Source of the DNA: Candidatus Caldarchaeum sp.
GTDB taxonomy: Archaea > Thermoproteota > Nitrososphaeria_A > Caldarchaeales > Caldarchaeaceae
Length of the DNA: 17,859 bases
Direction of reading: 5' to 3'
NCBI GenBank assembly: GCA_025054795.1
Contig: JANWZU010000032.1
Location: 1-17,859, forward strand
Below, piece after piece: positions 1 through 7,275 of the stretch; positions within the stretch are counted from its first letter, which is position 1; every line of letters starts with the position of its first letter. The notes under the pieces are model-generated. The model was given only the letters and a program-made list of their open reading frames with translations. It ran no database searches and was not told the origin of the DNA. The position numbers were made by a program, and so were the translations under genes.

Positions 1-582
1 CTTGACTTTGCGGCTATGCTCACAACAATCAAGGCACGCAACCCGGACCTCGTGGTTTTCTTCCAGCCTTCAGCGCCCGGCAGCATTAAGTTTATCAGAC
101 AGTTCAGAGAGCTGGGCCTAGCTCCGAAAGCCCTCTTTGGCGGATATTTCGGAGACTTTCAAGCGGTGAGGACCGAGCTGGGGCCGCTCCTAGAAACTGT
201 GTTTGGCCACGCCCACGACCTACCATCCCCCTTGCCTCAGACAGACAAGGCGATGTTCGACTTTATCTACGAAAGAATCAAAAAGAAGCTGCCGTGGCCT
301 GAGGCGTCGATAGCGACATCCGGCTCGGAGGCCGTTCTTGTGCTTGCTGCAGCCATCGAGAAAGCAGGCACGCTCGACCCGGCGAAGATAAGGGATGCGT
401 TGGCCGGAATCGACACATACTTCGTAGGGCCTGTGCGCTTCGGTGCGGACGGCGTCAACCCTGTTAGAATGATATACTTGGTGCAGTACCAGAACGGCGA
501 CTACAGGCTGATAGCTCCGAGAACCTACCCCGGGTTGGGAATACAGCTGCCCGTAGTCGACCCCGTTCCCTACAAACCCTAA
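1..582 (+). CDS. Branched-chain amino acid type ABC transporter substrate-binding protein, 3' part (LivK-like)
   Basis: The reading frame is open to the left window edge, so this is the C-terminal part (about 193 codons) of a longer protein. It resembles the second lobe of a periplasmic-binding-protein type I (Peripla_BP_6) receptor. The strand-forming stretch NPDLVVFFQ is followed by a helix with RQFRELGL, and the segment with SEAVLVLAAAIEKAGTLDPAKIRDAL is typical of Liv/amide-urea receptors near the C-terminus. It would capture a branched-chain amino acid or another small organic solute outside the cell and deliver it to LivHM. The N-terminal signal and lipobox region is outside the window. 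The permease genes follow directly, 15 bases after the TAA stop, supporting the assignment. The ligand cannot be deduced; Peripla_BP_6 receptors also bind amides, urea and aromatic acids. Confidence 0.85.
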   Translation, partial: LDFAAMLTTIKARNPDLVVFFQPSAPGSIKFIRQFRELGLAPKALFGGYFGDFQAVRTELGPLLETVFGHAHDLPSPLPQTDKAMFDFIYERIKKKLPWPEASIATSGSEAVLVLAAAIEKAGTLDPAKIRDALAGIDTYFVGPVRFGADGVNPVRMIYLVQYQNGDYRLIAPRTYPGLGIQLPVVDPVPYKP

Positions 583-585
583 AAC

Positions 586-593
586 CTTTTTTT
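586..593 (+). terminator. Possible T-rich partial terminator between livK and livH
   Basis: A run of seven T (587-593) lies directly after the livK stop and before the livH ATG. Archaeal RNA polymerase terminates at U-rich tracts without needing a hairpin. The tract could therefore release part of the transcripts and keep receptor mRNA above permease mRNA. It might also be only A/T-rich spacer; no stem precedes it. Confidence 0.3.
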
Positions 594-597
594 AAAA

Positions 598-1458
598 ATG
601 TTGGAGTTTCTCGCCCAGCTAGTCGTCAACTCGTTGATGCTGGCTGGACTCTACACAATCATAACGATAGGTCTTTCGCTAATATTCGTGCTAATGGGAA
701 TACTAGATTTTACCCACGGAATAAAAATCCTCCTAGCGGGATACATCTGCTACTGGGTCATCAGCGCCGGCATCCATCCAGCCATAGCACTAGTTGCGTC
801 TGTTGTTTTGATGACGGTGCTTGGCTCCGGTCTCTTTGAAGGCGCTGTCAAGAGAGTCAGCGAAAGCCACTTCACAACTCTCCTAGTGACTCTTGGAGTA
901 GCCTATGTGATAGAGGGGCTCGTCAGCATATACCAGCCACCCCAAACCCTTACAATCGAGCAGTCTGTCACAGGTCTTCCAGTTCCTCTTTCAATCGAGA
1001 TAGCTGGTCTAAAGTTCTCCACAACGCTTGTTGAGACGTTCGTGTTCAGCTTTTCGATAATGGTGCTTTTCCATGTGTTAATCAAGAGGACGATGTTCGG
1101 CGTGACTCTAAGGGCGTTGGTGGAGGACCGGGACACGGCGAGCTTGATGGGCGTGAACCCGAGGACAAGGCTTCTGCTCTCCGTTGCCTTGGTTAGTGCG
1201 ATAAGCGGCGTCGCCGGCTTCTTCTACCTAAGGGCCTTCGGCGGAGTAATAGGCGACTGGTCTCTCATACTCGGAAAAGCCTTTGCGCTCACTTTGTTCG
1301 TGGGCAAAACAACCAACATGTTCTCCCTGTTCGCCATGGCCCTCATCCTAGCCTTGACCGAAAACATCATAGGAGGCTTCATAGCCGTAGGCGTCAAAGA
1401 CATAGCGGCCGTTTTCGTCATAATAGCCGCCCTGATAATCAAGTACCGTGAGGTTTGA
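598..1458 (+). CDS. livH: Branched-chain amino acid type ABC transporter permease LivH
   Basis: A 286-residue, very hydrophobic integral membrane protein of the BPD_transp_2 (LivH/LivM) family. The N-terminus MLEFLAQLVVNSLMLAGLYT followed by a GLSLIFVLMGILDFTHG-like stretch is the standard LivH opening, in which the second membrane segment runs into the N/THG motif. A cytoplasmic loop near residues 175-200 (LRALVEDRDTASLMGVNPRT) matches the EAA-like loop that docks on the ATPase. It forms the translocation channel with LivM. No clear Shine-Dalgarno precedes the ATG, only T/A-rich sequence, so translation may be coupled to livK or leaderless. It overlaps the next gene. Its length is normal for the family. 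Confidence 0.92.
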   Translation: MLEFLAQLVVNSLMLAGLYTIITIGLSLIFVLMGILDFTHGIKILLAGYICYWVISAGIHPAIALVASVVLMTVLGSGLFEGAVKRVSESHFTTLLVTLGVAYVIEGLVSIYQPPQTLTIEQSVTGLPVPLSIEIAGLKFSTTLVETFVFSFSIMVLFHVLIKRTMFGVTLRALVEDRDTASLMGVNPRTRLLLSVALVSAISGVAGFFYLRAFGGVIGDWSLILGKAFALTLFVGKTTNMFSLFAMALILALTENIIGGFIAVGVKDIAAVFVIIAALIIKYREV

Positions 1459-1459
1459 G

Positions 1460-2413
1460 ATGTTCCGAATACAGCCTTTCAACGCATTGATTTTAGCCGT
1501 CCTAGCAGCCGCTCTGACGCCCTACATCATCCTAGACCCCAAGTCTCTGTTCTTCCACTACGCCATGGTGTACATCTACTTCGTCCTTCTAGCCATGGCT
1601 TGGAACACGCTCTACTCGTCGACGGGAATGGTGACGCTGGGGCTGCAGCTCTACTTCGGCGTGTCAGCGTACGCAACAGCCTTCTTGGTAAACCAGTCCA
1701 TCAACATAATCTTGGCGTCGGCCGCTGGGTTTCTGGCGGCTGTACTCCTCTCGGTTGCGGTTTCCTTCCTCCTCATCAAACTCCGGGGCCTTTCTTTCAC
1801 AATCGGAAGCTGGATGTTCGCCGAAGGCGCTATGCTCATCATGCTTAACGTTCCTTGGCTGGGAGGGTCTCAGGGGTATGGAATTCCGACGGTGCAGGTT
1901 CCCGTGAAAGAGCTTTACGCAGTCTCCGTCGTCCTGCTTGTGGGCGTTTACTACTTCATGCGGGTTTTCATGCAGAGCCGGTTCGGCTTCGGCTCACGTG
2001 GGATAAAGTTGGCTGAAAACCTCGCCGGAGTCATGGGTTTGAACGTGCCCTGGTACAAGATAATCACGCTCACTGTCTGCAACTCGGCGGCGGCGTTGAG
2101 CGGGGTTGTCTACATGCTGTACGTCAAGTACACCGACCCCTACACATCTTTCCAGATTCTATGGTCCATCGAGTCCATCATAATGAGCGTGATAGGGGGT
2201 GTCAACACTCTTGTAGGGCCTTTCATAGGCGGAACCGTCTTCTTGGTCATCGTCGAATACATCCGGTTTCTGTACGCTGAGCTGAACATCCTCATCATGG
2301 GAGCCATTATGATGGCTTTCGGCCTGCTGTACAAGGAGGGGGTGATGGGCTTCGTCAACAGATACAGAGCTAGGAGGGTTGAGGCCTCTACACCCCGAGG
2401 TAAGTCTGTCTAA
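1460..2413 (+). CDS. livM: Branched-chain amino acid type ABC transporter permease LivM
   Basis: A 317-residue membrane protein of the BPD_transp_2 family, the second half of the channel. Many hydrophobic segments are visible, with a family-like loop around GFGSRGIKLAENLAGVMGLNVPWYK (EAA-type ATPase contact) and a GGVNTLVGPFIGG segment near the C-terminus, as in LivM. Two starts are possible. GTG at 1448 overlaps livH by 11 bases without a good SD. ATG at 1460, two bases after the livH stop, has GAGGT at 1450-1454 with a 5-base spacer. I chose the ATG. The 3' end runs 26 bases into the 3' end of livF on the opposite strand, so the last codons are antisense to livF. Confidence 0.9.
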   Translation: MFRIQPFNALILAVLAAALTPYIILDPKSLFFHYAMVYIYFVLLAMAWNTLYSSTGMVTLGLQLYFGVSAYATAFLVNQSINIILASAAGFLAAVLLSVAVSFLLIKLRGLSFTIGSWMFAEGAMLIMLNVPWLGGSQGYGIPTVQVPVKELYAVSVVLLVGVYYFMRVFMQSRFGFGSRGIKLAENLAGVMGLNVPWYKIITLTVCNSAAALSGVVYMLYVKYTDPYTSFQILWSIESIIMSVIGGVNTLVGPFIGGTVFLVIVEYIRFLYAELNILIMGAIMMAFGLLYKEGVMGFVNRYRARRVEASTPRGKSV

Positions 2414-3092
2414 TCACATCGTTCCTCATCAGGCTTTGTGGAGTGTCTTTAACGGCGACGGAGCCGTGCTCCAGCACGTAAACGTAGTCGGAGATGTTCA
2501 GGGTTAGGGCGGCGTTCTGCTCGCTGAGCAGAATGGTGAAGCCCTCGTCCCTTAGCCTAGCTATGACTGAGAAAAGCTGCTTGGTTATGACCGGAGCCAA
2601 CCCGAGCGAGGGCTCGTCAAGTATCAAAAGCTGCGGAGAACTCATCAAGGCCCTTCCTATGTTGAGCATCTGCTGCTCTCCGCCGCTCAGGGTTCCAGCC
2701 TCTTGGTTTTTCCTCTGCTTCAGTATGGGGAAGAGCTGAAACACGTACTCCAGCCTGTCCAGCTTGCTGTCTCCCTTCTTCACCGGATAAGAGCCTATCA
2801 AAAGGTTCTCCATCACGGTCATCTTCTGGAAAAGCCGCCTGCCTTCCGGCGCAAGCGATATCCCCATCCTAGTTATTTCATGCGGCGATTTCCCGTTTAT
2901 CTGAGTGTTTTGAAAGACGATCTTCCCCTCCCACGGCCTGTTTAGGCCTACTACTGTTTTTATGAATGTTGTTTTTCCGCTGCCGTTGGGCCCTATCATT
3001 CCCGTTATGGTGGACTTGGACACCTCTAGGCTTACCTTCTTCAGCACAGGCATCGAGCCGTACCCGGTCGTCAACCCCTCAACCGTTAAAAT
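2388..3092 (-). CDS. livF: Branched-chain amino acid type ABC transporter ATP-binding protein LivF
   Basis: A cytoplasmic ABC ATPase of 234 residues if started at ATT 3092. It has Walker A GPNGSGKTT (residues 34-42), the LivF-type APEGRRLF region, an intact signature LSGGE (135-139), Walker B LLILDEP (D159, E160) and a switch region LLSEQN. The short length and LAPEGR segment are typical of LivF rather than LivG. The only conventional start is TTG at 3074, but it removes the first beta strand (ILTVEGLTTGYG) conserved in the family and has no properly spaced SD. A perfect GGAGGTGA (3106-3099) sits 6 bases before an in-frame ATT at 3092, and an in-frame TGA just upstream (3101-3099) excludes any longer form. 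The ATT overlaps the livG stop region, implying coupling. The partner ATPase is LivG. Confidence 0.88.
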   Translation of the reverse strand: MLTVEGLTTGYGSMPVLKKVSLEVSKSTITGMIGPNGSGKTTFIKTVVGLNRPWEGKIVFQNTQINGKSPHEITRMGISLAPEGRRLFQKMTVMENLLIGSYPVKKGDSKLDRLEYVFQLFPILKQRKNQEAGTLSGGEQQMLNIGRALMSSPQLLILDEPSLGLAPVITKQLFSVIARLRDEGFTILLSEQNAALTLNISDYVYVLEHGSVAVKDTPQSLMRNDVIRQTYLGV

Positions 3093-3817
3093 ACGGCTTC
3101 ACCTCCGATGTATGCTTCGATTACCTCCTTTGTTCTCACAACCTCTTCAGGCGATCCTTCGGCAAGCTTGGTGCCGTAGTTAAGAACCATCATTCTCCTA
3201 ACATGTTTAGTGAGCTCCTTAACCCTGTGCTCGACCCATATTACCGAAAACCTCATCTCAGAAGAGCTCCGCACTATTAAATCACAAATCTCGCCGGCCT
3301 CCTGAGCAGTCAGCCCCGACAACGCCTCGTCTATCATAAGCAGCTTAGGCTTCAAAAGCAGGGCCCTCAGTAGCTCAACCTTCCTCTCCTCGTAAAGCGT
3401 CAGCTCGGAAGCCTTCTTACCTCCGTCCAACCCATGCTCCGTTAGAACTGACCGAGCTTGTTCCAGAGACTTGGCAAGATTCAGGTTGGCTGTGAAACAG
3501 AGTGGAAAAACTACGTTCTCAAGAACTGTGAAGTCTCTGAAAACCGATGGAATCTGAAAAGTCCTGACAACTCCGAGCCTAGTAATCTCCCAAGTCTTGA
3601 GATTCGTAAGGCTCTTCCCGTTGAACATTATTCTTCCTTCGCTAGGCCTGTAAACTCCGCTGATGAGGTTGATGAGCGTGGATTTTCCGGAGCCGTTGGG
3701 CCCTATGACTCCTAGAATCTCATTATCCCCTACCCTGAACGATAAACTGCTGAGAGCGTTAATCCCGCCGAACCTCTTCGAAACGTTTTCAACGTTCAGC
3801 AACGCTTCCATAGGCAT
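3086..3817 (-). CDS. livG: Branched-chain amino acid type ABC transporter ATP-binding protein LivG, degenerate signature
   Basis: A 243-residue cytoplasmic ABC ATPase with Walker A GPNGSGKST (39-47), Q-loop glutamine in RTFQIP (Q88), Walker B LLMIDEA (D163, E164) and H-loop WVEHR (H197). The RTFQ motif and longer middle region identify it as LivG rather than LivF. The ABC signature, usually close to LSYGEQRRLE in LivG, reads LTLYEERKVE (139-148), so the signature glycine is absent. Walker B has Ala in place of Pro (DEA). Some LivG paralogues are known to have a weak signature, so this may be a natural asymmetric ATPase pair. ATG 3817 follows AAAGGATG (3829-3822). It is the first gene of the - strand liv pair and overlaps livF. 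Confidence 0.88.
   Translation of the reverse strand: MPMEALLNVENVSKRFGGINALSSLSFRVGDNEILGVIGPNGSGKSTLINLISGVYRPSEGRIMFNGKSLTNLKTWEITRLGVVRTFQIPSVFRDFTVLENVVFPLCFTANLNLAKSLEQARSVLTEHGLDGGKKASELTLYEERKVELLRALLLKPKLLMIDEALSGLTAQEAGEICDLIVRSSSEMRFSVIWVEHRVKELTKHVRRMMVLNYGTKLAEGSPEEVVRTKEVIEAYIGGEAVF
3099..3106 (-). promoter_or_regulatory. Perfect Shine-Dalgarno deciding the livF start
   Basis: The - strand reads GGAGGTGA, complementary to the archaeal 16S 3' end, inside the last codons of livG. Six bases (AGCCGT) separate it from ATT at 3092-3090. The nearest standard codon, TTG at 3074, is 24 bases from the motif, too far for normal initiation. This is the main support for an ATT start of livF. 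Confidence 0.6.
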
Positions 3818-3833
3818 ATCGCATCCTTTGGCC

Positions 3834-3852
3834 CGTATAAAGGTTTAAAACA
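3834..3852. promoter_or_regulatory. Shared divergent promoter region of livG and the crotonase gene
   Basis: The 55-base gap between two divergent start codons holds TATAAAG (3836-3842) and TTTAAAA (3844-3850). TTTAAAA is centred about 26 bases before the + strand ATG at 3873, which would give a leaderless transcript. The same self-complementary TTTAAA could serve the - strand toward livG. This is read from position and base composition only. Confidence 0.4.
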
Positions 3853-3872
3853 TCCAGAGAAGCCATAGACTC

Positions 3873-4670
3873 ATGACCGAGTACAAAAACATAATCTACG
3901 AGAAGAGAGCGGAGGACAAGGTTGCGGTCATAACCTTCAACAGGCCTGAGGCAAGAAACGCGATGAGCGTAGCCATGTTGACCGAGTTTAACGACGCTCT
4001 TCACAAAGCGGCTGAAGACCCCGAGGTCTGGTCCATCATCGTGACAGGTGCGGGCGACAAGGCGTTTTGCTCAGGCGGCGACGCTAAAGAGTTTCTGGCG
4101 AACGTCGAAGCCGGCAGAATTCCCGAGATTGAGAAGTTCAACAGGTTCAACCTTGATGTTTGGCGTTTTATGGAGAAGATGAGAAAGCCGATTATCGCAG
4201 CGGTCAACGGATACTGCAACATAGAGGTGATTCAAGCCGTCGACCTTGTGGTGGCCAGCCAGAACGCAAAATTCGGCCTTCCAGAGGTTTCGATAGGGGT
4301 AAGCCCCGGCGCAGGCATTACTGTAAGGCTGCCTCGTTTCCTCAGCAAATACTGGGCCAAATACTTCCTCTTCACGGGAGACTGGGTTTCGGCTGAGGAG
4401 GGTTATCGGCTTGGTTTCGTCAACAAGGTTGTTCCGCATGAGAAGCTGATGGAGGAGGCGCTGGCTCTCGCTAGGAGGATTAACAAGAACGCTCCGTTAG
4501 CGGTCGGAGCTACGAAGGCATGCGTTAACTTGGGCGGGGAAATGCCAATAGACGAGGGGATGGAGTACCAGCTGAAGGAGTCGATACTGATGTTTCATAC
4601 CGAGGACTTGAAGGAGGGGATTAAAGCTAGGTTCTACGAGAAGAGAGAGCCTCAGTTCAAGGGGCGTTAA
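3873..4670 (+). CDS. Enoyl-CoA hydratase/isomerase (crotonase) family protein lacking the GGG oxyanion segment
   Basis: A 265-residue crotonase-fold protein, normal length apart from a 3-residue gap. Family landmarks are FNRPEARNAM (22-31), the first oxyanion-hole segment AFCSGGDAKEF (64-74), the helix region VNGY...VD (111-124) and FGLPEVSIGVSPGAG (134-148). The two acidic positions equivalent to rat crotonase Glu144 and Glu164 are kept (E118, E138). The usual GYxxGGGxELxxxxD reads GYCNIEVIQAVD, exactly three glycines short between N116 and I117 (junction 4220/4221), removing the second oxyanion-hole residue. Substrate is unknown: it could hydrate or isomerise a fatty or aromatic acyl-CoA. 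It shares no operon and diverges from livG. The TAA stop lies within a TTAA shared with DUF655. Function may be impaired, or the gap may be an assembly error. Confidence 0.85.
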   Translation: MTEYKNIIYEKRAEDKVAVITFNRPEARNAMSVAMLTEFNDALHKAAEDPEVWSIIVTGAGDKAFCSGGDAKEFLANVEAGRIPEIEKFNRFNLDVWRFMEKMRKPIIAAVNGYCNIEVIQAVDLVVASQNAKFGLPEVSIGVSPGAGITVRLPRFLSKYWAKYFLFTGDWVSAEEGYRLGFVNKVVPHEKLMEEALALARRINKNAPLAVGATKACVNLGGEMPIDEGMEYQLKESILMFHTEDLKEGIKARFYEKREPQFKGR

Positions 4671-5278
4671 AAACCTTCCCTGCCGGCCGGCTCTCTCACA
4701 AAAAGCCTGTATTTTTCCTCTTTGTTCTTAAGCTCCTGAAGAACTCTTTTGCAGAAAGCATCAACAGGGTTAGGGTGGCCTGTACGGTTCTTGACATCCT
4801 CGAAGCTCTGGAACCTTGCAACGTCTCTCTCAGTCAAGAACTTCTGCAGCATTTTCTTACCGATGCCCGGTATCAGCTCCAAGGCATGCAGCCTTGGTGT
4901 GAGGAGGCCGCTGTTGTTGATGAAGTCGATGAACCTCTGAGGGCTCTCCTCGATAATCTTGCGTATGGCCGGCTCGAGGTTTGACACCGCCGTCTCGGTC
5001 AAATCTTCAAAACCTACACGCCTCAGTATCCTGACGATTTCACGTGGAACATCCCGGCCTATGTAGATTTTTGCGCCAAGCTTTGGCTTGAACTTCTCGT
5101 TCACAGCTACTTCGAGAAGCGTGAAAAACTCCTCGCCCAAAAGCTGCACCACGAATTCGTTCCGGTCGTGAATAAACCTCTGGCCAGCTCCTCGATGCTG
5201 TGAGGGGGGAAACACATCTAAAACGTATCCATAATCTTCGTACCTTTTCTGACGCTGCATGGCTTCCTCTGCACTCAT
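4667..5278 (-). CDS. DUF655 family protein with helix-hairpin-helix, predicted nucleic-acid binding
   Basis: A 203-residue protein matching the archaeal DUF655/COG1491 family. The N-terminus has a YEDYGYVLDVFP strand with a small beta-barrel-like region. This is followed by helices and a helix-hairpin-helix at about residues 131-150 (LELIPGIGKKMLQKFL), the usual double-strand nucleic-acid contact. The C-terminal helix carries NPVDAFCKRVLQEL. No enzyme residues are evident, and the family's role is uncharacterised, probably RNA or DNA binding tied to translation or transcription genes. Its ATG shares one base with the rpoF stop (TGATG), so the two are likely translationally coupled. In many archaea ksgA follows this gene; here it is followed by the convergent crotonase gene. 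Confidence 0.9.
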   Translation of the reverse strand: MSAEEAMQRQKRYEDYGYVLDVFPPSQHRGAGQRFIHDRNEFVVQLLGEEFFTLLEVAVNEKFKPKLGAKIYIGRDVPREIVRILRRVGFEDLTETAVSNLEPAIRKIIEESPQRFIDFINNSGLLTPRLHALELIPGIGKKMLQKFLTERDVARFQSFEDVKNRTGHPNPVDAFCKRVLQELKNKEEKYRLFVREPAGREGF

Positions 5279-5631
5279 CAGAGACGGTTGTTTAAAGCAT
5301 CCTCGACCAAGCTTATGACCGCTTTCATTTTCTCCTCTGAAAACAGGAGGAAAGAGACAAGCCTTTTGTAGCCGCTCAGCACCGCCCTAAGCTCGTCCAC
5401 AGTTGTTGGGCATGTGTCGGCGACCTGCACCGCCTCCCTCCTAGTCAAGCCGACCTCGCTGACGAGCCTGTCCACAAGCTTTTCAGCTTGGTCAGCCGTC
5501 AGCTTTGCGTATTTCTTAGAATACTGGAGGACACGGTTCTGGAGGGTGTTCAGGTTGGGCTGGTTTTTTTCAAGCATGACTGCAACCGAAGCTAGTGGGA
5601 TCTCTGTTTTCGAGATTATTTTCCTAGCCAT
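5278..5631 (-). CDS. rpoF: DNA-directed RNA polymerase subunit F (Rpb4 homologue)
   Basis: A 117-residue protein matching archaeal RpoF/Rpo4. Features are the N-terminal KTEIPLASVAVML segment, the LQNRVLQYSKKYAKLTADQA helix region, and an HRDC-like helical C-terminus with GLTRREAVQVADTCPTTVDELRAVL. With RpoE (Rpo7) it forms the stalk of archaeal RNA polymerase, which binds emerging RNA and aids initiation and termination. The ATG at 5631 lies 3 bases after the rpl21e stop; an AGAGG is immediately next to it, closer than the usual SD spacing. It sits in its normal archaeal context between rpl21e and DUF655. Confidence 0.95.
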   Translation of the reverse strand: MARKIISKTEIPLASVAVMLEKNQPNLNTLQNRVLQYSKKYAKLTADQAEKLVDRLVSEVGLTRREAVQVADTCPTTVDELRAVLSGYKRLVSFLLFSEEKMKAVISLVEDALNNRL

Positions 5632-5634
5632 CCT

Positions 5635-5928
5635 CTAGACCACGACTCCTCTGATATGGTCTGGCAGTAGCGCCAGCCTCTTCTCCTTTCCTCCGAGTTT
5701 GACGGCGACTACGTAGGCTCTTCCACGTTTCTCAACAACTTCTCCGACTTTTCCGTGGTATCTTCTGTGGGCTGAGCCTTTCTGGACGCTCGGGTTTATC
5801 GCTATGATAACACGTTCACCCACTCCGTATTCCCTCAGGTAGATGTCTGGGGAGGGCCCGCTCCTAGACCCCTTGGGCTTCAGCAAGTATCCTCTAGACT
5901 TTCTCCTGAACCCTCTAGAAGTGGCCAT
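5635..5928 (-). CDS. rpl21e: 50S ribosomal protein L21e
   Basis: A 97-residue basic ribosomal protein. It has the typical opening SRGFRRKSRGYLLK, the middle YGVGERVIIAINPSVQKGSAHRRYHGKVG (SH3-like barrel with the conserved HRRYHGK) and the tail ALLPDHIRGV. The open frame extends 12 codons upstream to an ATG at 5964, directly after the pus10 stop. The family begins at the SRGFRR segment, so I chose ATG 5928. AGAAGGA is directly adjacent to this ATG, giving an unusually short SD spacing. A TTTTATCA at about 5960-5953 could act as a TATA box for a leaderless transcript from 5928. Confidence 0.93.
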   Translation of the reverse strand: MATSRGFRRKSRGYLLKPKGSRSGPSPDIYLREYGVGERVIIAINPSVQKGSAHRRYHGKVGEVVEKRGRAYVVAVKLGGKEKRLALLPDHIRGVVV

Positions 5929-5964
5929 TCCTTCTTTACTTTTAAACAGCCATGATAAAAGCAT

Positions 5965-7275
5965 TTACGCATGGGTCTCGACGGCCAGCACAGTAAGCTC
6001 AAGGCTAGATGGCGCCGCTTGAAGGAACTCCGCAAACGAAGGAGAAGTCCTGCCGCCGTCTCCTGTCACGAGCTCTTTGACGTAAAGCCCTCCTTGGCAG
6101 TGGATTTTGAACAAGGCCTCCCGGCCGCTGACCTGTCTAGCTTCAACCCAGTAGACGGTTTTCTTCCTGACTCTGTCGGCTCTCCTAGCCAGAACCCTTG
6201 TCGGCGTCCTCTGCTCAACCACTCGGTTTTTGAAGAATTCCTCGATTTTCCTGAGCTGTTCGGCGTTCAAGTCGTTCTCGTACAGAGCCTTCAGCATGTA
6301 TGTCTTGCTGGTCGTCGCCGAGGCCGTCTTCAGCAGCCTCACCTCCCTCCTGCTGGCCAGCGACTCAAACCTGACTTCTACAAGGCCTTGGGCCTCGTTG
6401 TTGACGGTTTCCTCAACCGCTTTGAGCGGGATGTGTCTAAGGCGTGGCCGGTTCAGCTCGAGTATGAAAGGCCGGCCCTCGTGCTCCACCAAGGCGTCGA
6501 CGTCCTCTCTGCCGGCTGCGTGAAACTTGTACCTCTCGGCTTTGAAAAGCCTTCTCGCCGGCTCTCCGACAAGCTCGGCCACGCTGGTCTGGTACTCACG
6601 GCCCGTGAACCCGCACGATGGGCAGCCCCTGCCCCAGCATTTTCTACAGCTCCACGGAGACTGGGGAAGCTGTCTGCTGTGCTTCAGATAACGGCCTTTG
6701 ATGAACAAAGGGTTTGAGACCACTCTACAGGTCTTCGAGAAGACGTTGACCAGTACTGTTATGTCTGGGTGCTGGAAGTCTGGCTTCTTGCCTGTCCGAG
6801 CTGCAAGCAGCCTCCCAACCTCTCTCGTCACATCGTTTTTGATGTCCTCTGCGTCGGAGAGCCCGAGCGCCGACCGGAGGCTGTCCTCCCTGTCTCTCAC
6901 GGCGGCGGGCACGGAGGCTCCGACTAGGAAGGTCTCGAACTCGTAGTCCTGCAGCTGTTGAACAACCATCTCGACGATTTCGTTCATGTTTTTCTCGGAG
7001 AGAAGGTCTCCGCATACGCTGCAGGCGGGTTTTTCCAACGTCTTCAGCTCGATTAGAGAGGCGGCTTCCTCCAATCCGCCGTTCTCAGCCAGAAGCCTCA
7101 GAAGCTCTGTGTCTCTGTTTTTGGCTGCCTCCAGCAGAAGGGTTATTTTGAGCGACCTTCCTCTGGCCTTGTTGGACAAGCCATGGCCCAGCCTAGCGAA
7201 CTGACGGCCTAGACAGTAGTCGCAGAAGGCTCCCCTGCTCAGCAGCTTGGCAGCAGTCTGGGCTACGGACTCCAA
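5965..7275 (-). CDS. pus10: tRNA pseudouridine synthase Pus10
   Basis: A 436-residue Pus10 (COG1258) homologue that would form pseudouridine 54, and in many archaea 55, in the tRNA T-loop. The N-terminus has paired zinc cysteines, C18/C21 (CDYC) and C85/C88 (CSVC). It is followed by a THUMP-like region, a second Cys cluster at C210-C221 (CRKCWGRGCPSC) and the catalytic motif AAGREDVDALV, where D258 is the likely nucleophile. The late YVKELVTGDGGRTSPSFAEF is the characteristic pseudouridine synthase C-terminal block. The start is TTG at 7275, directly after the srp54 TAG and in the same frame; no better start precedes the first zinc cysteine pair. Length matches archaeal Pus10. Confidence 0.93.
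   Translation of the reverse strand: MESVAQTAAKLLSRGAFCDYCLGRQFARLGHGLSNKARGRSLKITLLLEAAKNRDTELLRLLAENGGLEEAASLIELKTLEKPACSVCGDLLSEKNMNEIVEMVVQQLQDYEFETFLVGASVPAAVRDREDSLRSALGLSDAEDIKNDVTREVGRLLAARTGKKPDFQHPDITVLVNVFSKTCRVVSNPLFIKGRYLKHSRQLPQSPWSCRKCWGRGCPSCGFTGREYQTSVAELVGEPARRLFKAERYKFHAAGREDVDALVEHEGRPFILELNRPRLRHIPLKAVEETVNNEAQGLVEVRFESLASRREVRLLKTASATTSKTYMLKALYENDLNAEQLRKIEEFFKNRVVEQRTPTRVLARRADRVRKKTVYWVEARQVSGREALFKIHCQGGLYVKELVTGDGGRTSPSFAEFLQAAPSSLELTVLAVETHA

Noticed and set aside
5929..5964. 12-codon N-terminal extension of L21e
   Set aside because: The ribosomal protein family starts at the SRGFRR segment; the extension is A/T-rich and probably promoter sequence.
5971..6717. 248-codon open frame on + strand opposite pus10
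   Set aside because: It is antisense to the clearly recognised pus10 and has no coherent protein features.
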